The notes beneath the pieces were generated by a model that searched no databases, had not been told where the DNA came from, and saw nothing but the letters and a program-made list of their open reading frames with translations. A program made the position numbers and the translations under genes. A stretch of 8,035 bases of DNA from contig JALUWC010000422.1 of the NCBI GenBank assembly GCA_027019885.1, positions 1-8,035 of the forward strand, in the 5' to 3' direction. The first letter of the stretch is position 1, and every line of letters begins with the position of its first letter. This document shows, one piece after another, positions 1 through 4,656 of this stretch. The stretch comes from Geoglobus sp. Lineage in GTDB: Archaea > Halobacteriota > Archaeoglobi > Archaeoglobales > Archaeoglobaceae.

Positions 1-1
1 C

Positions 2-325
2 TATGCCAGTAAGAGGGATAAGAAGGGCAGGGCTAAGCATCGCTTTGAGGAGTTCTGCAGAGCTAAGGGAATCAAGCATGTGCTGTGCAAATACAACCAC
101 CCGCAGAGCAACGGCAAGATAGAAAAGTGGGTCCACACGTATAAGCGATTCAGAGAGGAGTTCTCAAGCCTGGAGGAGTTCCTGAACTGGTACAACCACA
201 TTAGACCGCACATGAGCTTGGACTGGAGAAAGCTGGAAACTCCTGCTGAGAGATTCTACGCCTCACTGCAGCCATTCATCCTCGGAAATTTTATGTCCTG
301 GGCTGAAAAGGAGGTACCAACATGA
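2..325 (+). CDS. Partial DDE (rve-type) transposase, C-terminal part
   Basis: The reading frame is open to the left edge, so only the last 107 residues are visible and the start lies outside the window. The segment KYNHPQSNGKIEKW has the arrangement of the third catalytic residue (Glu of the DDE triad) in retroviral-integrase-type transposases. It is followed by a YNHIRPH motif and an ETPAERF motif, typical of the C-terminal end of the rve core in IS481/IS3-like elements. The enzyme would cut and join insertion-sequence ends. The visible part has no stop or frameshift, but whether the whole gene is intact cannot be judged. The family split between IS481 and IS3 is uncertain; the rve fold is a firm call. 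A GTG at 80 opens the same frame but lies inside the domain and is not the true start. Confidence 0.85.
   Translation, partial: YASKRDKKGRAKHRFEEFCRAKGIKHVLCKYNHPQSNGKIEKWVHTYKRFREEFSSLEEFLNWYNHIRPHMSLDWRKLETPAERFYASLQPFILGNFMSWAEKEVPT
2..325 (+). mobile_element. Remnant or edge of an rve-type insertion sequence
   Basis: The transposase 3' end shows that an insertion sequence borders the island on the left. Its right terminal inverted repeat should lie shortly after the stop at 325, but the left terminus is outside the window, so the boundary cannot be set by matching ends. The extent given is only the coding part. Confidence 0.6.
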
Positions 326-460
326 GGCGAAATAATTGCCAGATAACACAGTCTAGGCAGGCTTGCGTAAAGTTTAAGTATGAGTTTTAACTTACCACTA
401 CTGGTAGCATTGTAGCATCATCCTCAGACTCCTGAGTGGAGTCAGAGAGGAGGAGAGGAG

Positions 461-715
461 ATGGAGGCAGCCGGGTTTGCTCCTCTGAACCTGGTTGTGC
501 GGCTCTGGCATGCGCCTGCGCATGCGCTCATGCAGGGGTTTAGCCTCGGGGGCAGGCTCATGTTCTCCGCCCTCCTGTGGCTTCTCTTCCCCGCGGGAGG
601 CGCCTTTACCGCCGCAACCTCACGCACCTCCATAAAAAGTGGCGAAGAGCGGAGGCGCTGCTCTCTGTTTCTTTGCCGCTTTTTAGCTGAAAGCAGCAAA
701 GTATGGAGCAAGTGA
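461..715 (+). CDS. Doubtful small hypothetical protein, 84 residues
   Basis: An ATG at 461 follows a purine-rich AGGAGG at 448-453 with 7-nt spacing, a good ribosome binding site by position. The product would carry one hydrophobic stretch near residues 34-50 (LMFSALLWLLFPAGG) and a basic, Cys-containing tail. It resembles no family I recognise. Against it, the 3' half overlaps the long hairpin at 633-685, and the composition (many Arg, Ser and Ala with no repeating structural pattern) looks like translated noncoding DNA. It is listed only because of the ribosome binding site; I lean towards noncoding. Confidence 0.22.
   Translation: MEAAGFAPLNLVVRLWHAPAHALMQGFSLGGRLMFSALLWLLFPAGGAFTAATSRTSIKSGEERRRCSLFLCRFLAESSKVWSK
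633..685. terminator. 15-bp stem-loop, terminator-like on both strands
   Basis: Bases 633-647 pair with 671-685 in an uninterrupted 15-bp stem that includes two G-U wobbles (t640-g678 and g644-t674). The 23-nt loop contains a smaller hairpin, agcg/cgct at 648-651 and 656-659. The GC-rich core (gtggc/gccgc) is flanked by five As on the left and five Ts on the right, so on either strand a stem is followed by a T5 run. This could end transcripts leaving the left insertion sequence, or be a structural element in the operon leader. Confidence 0.4.
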
Positions 716-734
716 GATGTATTGCTTAACATCT
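715..734. promoter_or_regulatory. Inverted repeat 26 nt upstream of the operon start
   Basis: AGATGT (715-720) and ACATCT (729-734) form a perfect 6-bp inverted repeat around an 8-nt spacer, attgctta. It ends 26 nt before the ATG at 761 and just before the ribosome binding site. It could be a repressor operator or a small leader hairpin. A repeat this short can arise by chance. Confidence 0.25.
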
Positions 735-760
735 GTGGAAGAAGACGGAGGCGATGAAAA

Positions 761-2758
761 ATGAGGAGCGCAAATATTAGCCGGAAGCTTTTATTCCTGC
801 TCACAGCCCTTGCAGTACTGCTGCCGGCGGTGGCATACGCGGAGGTCGTTGATAGCGCTGGCAATGTTGGCTGGCAGACCTCAATAGCCATAGATCAGAA
901 CGGCTATCCGCACATAAGCTACTACGATGTCACAAACGGCGACCTGAAGTATGCATATAAAACCGCCTCTGGCAGCTGGGTGACTGAAACAGTTGACACC
1001 GGCGGTGTTGGCCAGTATACCTCAATCGCCCTTGACTCAAGCGGGAACCCGCACATAAGCTACTACGATGGCACAAACGGCGACCTGAAGTATGCGTATA
1101 AAACCGCCTCTGGCAGCTGGGTAACTGAAACGGTTGACAGCACTGGCGATGTTGGCTCGTTTACCTCCTTAGCCCTTGACTCAAGCGGGAACCCGCACAT
1201 AAGCTACTACGATGGCACAAACGGCGACCTGAAGTATGCGTATAAAACCGCCTCTGGCAGCTGGGTGACTGAAACAGTTGATACCGGTGGCGATGTTGGC
1301 TGGTATACTTCAATAGCACTTGACTCAAGCGGAAATCCTCACATAAGCTACCACGATTATACAAACCACGACCTGAAGTATGCGTACAAAGATGCCTCAG
1401 GCAACTGGATAACTGAAACAGTTGACAGCGCCGGCAGGGTTGGTATAGATACCTCAATCGCCCTTGACTCAAGCGGGAACCCGCACATAAGCTACCACGA
1501 TTATACAAACCACGACCTGAAGTATGCGTACAAAGACGCAGCAGGGATATGGCGTACTGAAACAGTTGACAGCGCCGGCAGGGTTGGTATAGATACCTCA
1601 ATCGCCCTTAACTCAAGCGGGAACCCGCACATAAGCTACCACGATTATACAAACCACGACCTGAAGTATGCGTACAAAACCGCCTCAGGCAGCTGGGTAA
1701 CCGAAACAGTTGACAGCGCTGGCGATGTTGGACAATTTACCTCAATCACCCTTGATTCCAATGGAAACCCGCACATAAGCTACTACGATGCTTCAAACGG
1801 AGATTTGAAGTACGCCTATAAGGACGCTTCGGGCTGGGAGGTTGCGGACAGCGGAGGAACTGCCGGCAACTATTCCTCAGTGACATTGGGCGGTGCCATA
1901 GGGAAACCCGGCATTGGACCTGAGGTCAGAATCCCCAGAACAGAAGTCGGAATAGAACCGGCGATCGAAATCGGGCTGGCAAACCTTACAATGACCAACG
2001 TGGAAGGTCTACAAAGAGGCGCAATTTTATACTGCCCAACCCTCTACGTAAAGCACCTGGACGGATTTAATTGGCAGGCAGTTTCAATGCTGCCAGGCGG
2101 TTCTTATGGAGAAACCTTAGATGAGTACGCCATAAGGAACATGGATATAACCATTAAGGCAAATATCGGGGGAAGTAGCATCGAGGTGTCCAGTTACTTA
2201 GATGAGAGTAGCAACGACTTTGATGATTTTCTTGATGAAATGGAATATGACCTCGCAGTAGCGATTGGAGGTGCACCAAGGAGAGGAAACACCGACGCGA
2301 TCACCCACCGCTTAACTGTAGAGGAGGGTATTGCTACACTCAAAATTAGCCTAATAGGGAAAAACGTAGGCTCAACTACCGACATCAGTCAGCAGGGAAT
2401 CCGGAGTTATGTTGACAGGTTTGGATCCTTTGAGTCCTACCGATATCCTGTACTCGCCAGATGGTGTTTTGGTTTGGCCAGGCCGGAAGGTGAGTTGAGG
2501 GTGTGGATAGATGAGCTCAGGGCAACCTCGGTGACAGGTGACAACCTTGCCAGCGTGATAACTACCAGAGATGCGGTATACTCCACCACCCTAACCGACT
2601 GCAACGGAGACGGCTTACTAAGCGCAGACGATGCGCTGGCTGCCCTGCTCATGTCTGTTGGTAGCATGGAGCCAAACCCCAACTGCGATGTTGACGGCGA
2701 CGGCGAGGTCACCAGCAACGATGCGGCGGAGCTTCTGAGAGCTGCAGTGGAGGGATGA
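761..2758 (+). CDS. Secreted seven-repeat putative beta-propeller with C-terminal dockerin
   Basis: This 665-residue exported protein is likely displayed on the surface by docking to the cohesin encoded next door. GGAGG at 747-751 lies 9 nt before the ATG. Residues 1-27 form a signal peptide (RK, a hydrophobic core, then an AYA cleavage site). Residues 30-364 are seven tandem repeats of 47-48 residues, each with TSIALD, PHISYYD or PHISYHD, DLKYAYK and a Trp near the end. The spacing suits one four-strand blade per repeat, hence a seven-bladed propeller (fold inferred). A partial eighth unit follows at 365-378. Residues about 379-611 are a region I do not recognise. Residues 612-665 are a type I-like dockerin with two calcium loops (DCNGDGLLSADD at 613-624, DVDGDGEVTSND at 643-654). 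No catalytic motif is evident, so the propeller may bind a ligand or partner. First gene of a three-gene operon. Confidence 0.88.
   Translation: MRSANISRKLLFLLTALAVLLPAVAYAEVVDSAGNVGWQTSIAIDQNGYPHISYYDVTNGDLKYAYKTASGSWVTETVDTGGVGQYTSIALDSSGNPHISYYDGTNGDLKYAYKTASGSWVTETVDSTGDVGSFTSLALDSSGNPHISYYDGTNGDLKYAYKTASGSWVTETVDTGGDVGWYTSIALDSSGNPHISYHDYTNHDLKYAYKDASGNWITETVDSAGRVGIDTSIALDSSGNPHISYHDYTNHDLKYAYKDAAGIWRTETVDSAGRVGIDTSIALNSSGNPHISYHDYTNHDLKYAYKTASGSWVTETVDSAGDVGQFTSITLDSNGNPHISYYDASNGDLKYAYKDASGWEVADSGGTAGNYSSVTLGGAIGKPGIGPEVRIPRTEVGIEPAIEIGLANLTMTNVEGLQRGAILYCPTLYVKHLDGFNWQAVSMLPGGSYGETLDEYAIRNMDITIKANIGGSSIEVSSYLDESSNDFDDFLDEMEYDLAVAIGGAPRRGNTDAITHRLTVEEGIATLKISLIGKNVGSTTDISQQGIRSYVDRFGSFESYRYPVLARWCFGLARPEGELRVWIDELRATSVTGDNLASVITTRDAVYSTTLTDCNGDGLLSADDALAALLMSVGSMEPNPNCDVDGDGEVTSNDAAELLRAAVEG
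848..1852 (+). repeat. Seven tandem about 144-bp coding repeats (propeller blades)
   Basis: The DNA repeats in steps of 144 bp; unit 2 is 141 bp. Some neighbours are almost identical: 1412-1534 matches 1556-1678 over 123 bp with one difference (g1466 versus a1610, changing Asp to Asn), and 1028-1122 matches 1172-1266 over 95 bp without a difference. Units 4-6 form a subgroup with PHISYHDYTNHD, while units 1-3 and 7 have PHISYYD. This points to recent duplication or gene conversion within the array, and repeat number may vary among strains. Confidence 0.93.
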
Positions 2759-2762
2759 CGGG

Positions 2763-3338
2763 ATGAATCCGAGATGGCTGTCCATCTTAATCTTCTCTCT
2801 GCTCCTACCTGCTGCTGGAGCGCAGGAGCTGATGGTAGAGAACACCACTGTTGTCACCGGAGAGAGTGCTGAGGTGCCACTGCTCGTGAAAGATGCACCA
2901 AACATCGGCAGCATGGACATAATCCTGAGGTACAGCCCAGAGGTACTCGCACTGGAAGGTGTAGGGAAGGGAGAGCTCACCTCGAGGGCGATGCTCAGGT
3001 ACGCCGAGAAGGAGCCCGGAAGCGTGAAGATAGGCATTGTGCAAATTGGTGGCATAAACGGCGATGGCAGCGTGGCTGTGCTGCGCTTCAGGGTAAAGGG
3101 GGAGGTAGGCACGAGCACCATGCTCAGCATCCTCGCCAAGGCAAGCGATGCCAAAACGGTTAAGCCCATTGCCCTCAAAACCGCTGGCGCAACGATTACC
3201 GTGGTGGAGAAGAAGGCGGAGCAGCCGGAGGAGGGAATCCCCCAGGAAGAGGAGAAGCGCGGGATATGCGGCCCCACGCTGCTCGCACTGCTCGCGGCTT
3301 CTGTTCTGGTGCTGAGGAGGGTGGGGATGAGGGGATGA
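2763..3338 (+). CDS. Surface-anchored cohesin protein with CGP-type C-terminal sorting tail
   Basis: This 191-residue protein is the likely receptor for the two dockerin proteins beside it. Residues 1-20 are a signal peptide ending in AGA. Residues about 21-148 read as a cohesin: an early VTGESAEVPLLVKD strand pair, then NIGSMDIILRYSPEVLAL, the characteristic pattern of the family, then alternating strands ending near TITVVEKK. A short Glu/Pro/Lys-rich linker (about 149-168) leads to Cys169-Gly-Pro, a hydrophobic stretch and RR-containing tail, the layout of the archaeal CGP-CTERM sorting signal. This suggests processing or lipid attachment at the Cys, or simple membrane anchoring. GGAGGG at 2749-2754 is 8 nt before the ATG; the gap from the previous stop is 4 nt, and the next gene overlaps by ATGA. 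Only one cohesin copy is present, unlike multi-cohesin bacterial scaffoldins. Confidence 0.88.
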   Translation: MNPRWLSILIFSLLLPAAGAQELMVENTTVVTGESAEVPLLVKDAPNIGSMDIILRYSPEVLALEGVGKGELTSRAMLRYAEKEPGSVKIGIVQIGGINGDGSVAVLRFRVKGEVGTSTMLSILAKASDAKTVKPIALKTAGATITVVEKKAEQPEEGIPQEEEKRGICGPTLLALLAASVLVLRRVGMRG

Positions 3339-3916
3339 GTCCTCTGCGGCTCCTCCTTCTCCTTCTCCTTCTCCTGCTTCTTCCGCCTGCGTATGCAAGC
3401 AAGGGGGACTGCGATGCCGACGGCAAACTCAGCAGCGCCGATGCGCTCCTAGCGCTTAAGATGGCTGTGGGCGAACTTGCAACCAAGAGCTGCGCTGATG
3501 TTGACGCCGATAACAGGGTGACGAGCAACGACGCCGCCGAGATTCTGCTTCTCGCCGTTGGTGGCAGGTGCCAGACGCTGGTGGACAGAGTTAAGGGTGC
3601 AGCCGAAGGTGCTGAGGTGGAGGGCTTCGCGGGTTCGCTGCTGGGGGATCAGCGAATAGCCGTTGAGGTCGGCGAAGATTGCAGCTTCGGTATTGTTGTA
3701 GACGGTGGGAAAATTGTGAGTATTACTCAGGGAGAGGTGAAGAATCCCACACTTACAGCTAGCACAGACTACGAGACTCTGGAGACTCTGCTTGCGAGCG
3801 GGAGCACCGAAGAACTGAAGAAAGCCCTTGAAACAGGCAAAATTAGACTCAGAACAGAGAGTATACTAAACCGCTTTAGGCTTGGGATAGCGAAGCTTGC
3901 AATGAGATTTACGTGA
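3335..3916 (+). CDS. Secreted protein: N-terminal dockerin plus SCP2-like domain
   Basis: I chose the ATG at 3335, giving 193 residues, because it overlaps the cohesin stop (ATGA, translational coupling) and opens directly into a signal peptide of 11 consecutive Leu ending in AYA (residue 21). An in-frame start at 3266 would add a non-signal-like leader inside the cohesin gene. Residues 25-77 are a dockerin with two calcium loops (DCDADGKLSSAD at 25-36, DVDADNRVTSND at 55-66); the second loop ends VTSNDAAE, as in the dockerin of the first gene. Residues 79-193 form a cargo domain whose pattern (CSFGIVVDGGKIV, then NPTLTAS, then ELKKALETGKIRLR) resembles the SCP2 sterol-carrier fold. That assignment is by eye. 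A homologous domain begins the minus-strand protein ending at 4657. A ligand-binding role is inference; no enzyme motif is seen. Confidence 0.85.
   Translation: MSPLRLLLLLLLLLLLPPAYASKGDCDADGKLSSADALLALKMAVGELATKSCADVDADNRVTSNDAAEILLLAVGGRCQTLVDRVKGAAEGAEVEGFAGSLLGDQRIAVEVGEDCSFGIVVDGGKIVSITQGEVKNPTLTASTDYETLETLLASGSTEELKKALETGKIRLRTESILNRFRLGIAKLAMRFT
3350..3381 (+). repeat. CTC/CTT pyrimidine tract encoding poly-Leu
   Basis: A near-regular tcctt/ctcctt run encodes the Leu-rich core of the signal peptide of the dockerin/SCP2-like protein. Such a tract can gain or lose units by slippage; gains or losses of 6 bp keep the frame while other changes would shift it. Confidence 0.5.
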
Positions 3917-3927
3917 GGCAAAAAGCC
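3917..3927 (-). terminator. Possible minus-strand terminator (GGC-T5-GCC)
   Basis: Directly after the plus-strand stop there is ggc-aaaaa-gcc. Read on the minus strand this is a T5 run about 40 nt beyond the stop of the convergent gene ending at 3963. Oligo-T runs end transcription in archaea, so this could stop the minus-strand operon. The stem is only 3 bp. Confidence 0.3.
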
Positions 3928-3962
3928 TTCGAGCTTGAACTTGAGTTGCTCAGGGACAAGCT

Positions 3963-4655
3963 TCATCTCTTTATCTTTTTTAAGAGCTTATATACAACCC
4001 CAAAAATACCCAAGAGAATGACACCACTTGCCAAAAGCACTCCATAAACTAACATGCTGCCTTTGCTGTGTGCTTTGGCAATTTTGTCCTCGTAAATTAC
4101 TGGGTCGTCTGGATCTACTCCCTCTTTGCAGTCAGGATCTACTCTGTTATCTTTAACAGCATCACAGATGCCATCTTTTATTCCAGTTGGACAGTCCTGT
4201 GGACAGTTTAGTGAGTTCTCGATGGTTGTATTACAGAAACCGTCATTATCACATTCTACATGAATTCTGGATATTTCACTGTAGTAAATGGCATCAGAAG
4301 TTATCACTTCAGTTTTTGGTAGATAATAAGTTCCTAACCTTTTAGGTACTATTTGATACGTTACTTCCTTCCAAGAATTCGGTGGTATATCTAAATTCCA
4401 CTCAAGGTGTAGATATTCAAGACCTTCAAGCTCAATTCTTTTAATAAACTCCTTATCAAGATATTCAAATTCAGGGAGAGTTTTCTCAATAATCTTTGTA
4501 TTCAAAGTTCTATCTAAATCGTTGTTTATTTTTATTTTAACCGTAATAACCTGACCGATTACTGCTTCTTGTTGAACTTCCTTTTCAACGTTTATTGCTG
4601 TAACTGGTGAGATTAGAACAAATAATATAAAAATTGGAAGAACTTTTTCGATCAT
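3963..4655 (-). CDS. Membrane-anchored surface protein with beta-sandwich-like and Cys/Asp-rich regions
   Basis: I chose the ATG at 4655, giving 230 residues. It starts 1 nt after the stop of the upstream gene (TAA-G-ATG) and opens straight into a signal peptide (MIEKVLPIFILFVLISPVTA, cleavage after residue 20); in-frame ATGs at 4685 and 4676 would only lengthen it. Residues about 21-134 alternate short strands in the style of DUF11/CARDB-like extracellular sandwiches. Residues 135-183 are rich in Cys, Asp and Asn (CDNDGFC, then ENSLNCPQDCP, DGICD and VDPDCKEGVDPDD), a pattern that may bind calcium and form disulfides. Residues 201-222 are a transmembrane helix followed by a Lys/Arg tail (KLLKKIKR), so the bulk faces outside. 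The family is not recognised. Tight coupling with the upstream transglutaminase-like gene suggests it tethers or partners that protein. Confidence 0.8.
   Translation of the reverse strand: MIEKVLPIFILFVLISPVTAINVEKEVQQEAVIGQVITVKIKINNDLDRTLNTKIIEKTLPEFEYLDKEFIKRIELEGLEYLHLEWNLDIPPNSWKEVTYQIVPKRLGTYYLPKTEVITSDAIYYSEISRIHVECDNDGFCNTTIENSLNCPQDCPTGIKDGICDAVKDNRVDPDCKEGVDPDDPVIYEDKIAKAHSKGSMLVYGVLLASGVILLGIFGVVYKLLKKIKR
3967..3981 (+). terminator. Possible plus-strand oligo-T terminator
   Basis: The plus strand reads tctttatctttttt here, ending in T6 at 3976-3981, 51-65 nt after the stop of the last plus-strand gene. It overlaps the C-terminal codons of the convergent gene. It suits an archaeal T-rich terminator for the three-gene operon, without a clear stem. 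Confidence 0.35.
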
Positions 4656-4656
4656 C

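Larger units (their letters stand above)
326..760. other. 435-base gap with hairpins and no convincing gene
   Basis: This gap separates the left transposase from the three-gene surface operon. It holds several inverted repeats: 393-406 (5-bp arms, loop CTAC), 427-443 (gactcc/ggagtc, 5-nt loop), 515-536 (7-bp stem with a 2-nt bulge containing the perfect palindrome GCGCATGCGC at 518-527), 542-558 (agcct/aggct), the long stem 633-685, and 715-734. The octamer gcatgcgc occurs twice, at 508 and 520. A weak 84-codon reading frame lies at 461-715. No clear archaeal TATA box was seen just upstream of 761. The stretch probably combines the right end of the insertion sequence with the untranslated leader of the operon; a structured RNA is possible but unproven. 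Confidence 0.5.

Noticed and set aside
754..780. Eight-codon ATG frame overlapping the start of the propeller gene
   Set aside because: It could be a tiny leader peptide, but GGAGG is only 2 nt from its ATG and is well spaced for 761; chance is the simpler explanation.
442..891. 149-codon minus-strand reading frame across the operon leader
   Set aside because: It overlaps the start and signal peptide of the dockerin/propeller gene and shows no domain, and no good ribosome binding site supports it.
1161..1601. 146-codon minus-strand frame inside the repeat array
   Set aside because: It is the antisense shadow of the 144-bp repeats; its own apparent repeats simply mirror the coding strand.
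848..1852. CRISPR-like array
   Set aside because: The repeats are about 144 bp, contiguous without unique spacers, and translate in frame into protein blades.
3266..3334. Longer start for the dockerin/SCP2-like gene
   Set aside because: The extra 23 residues are the cohesin gene read out of frame and would bury the signal peptide; the ATG at 3335 fits the ATGA overlap.
2618..3528. Several long minus-strand frames opposite the cohesin and dockerin genes
   Set aside because: They arise from GC-rich codon bias on the plus strand and lack signal peptides, motifs or ribosome binding sites, while the plus-strand genes have clear domains.
761..3916. Cellulosome for polysaccharide breakdown
   Set aside because: Cohesin and dockerins are present, but no glycoside hydrolase, esterase, lyase or carbohydrate-binding motif was recognised.
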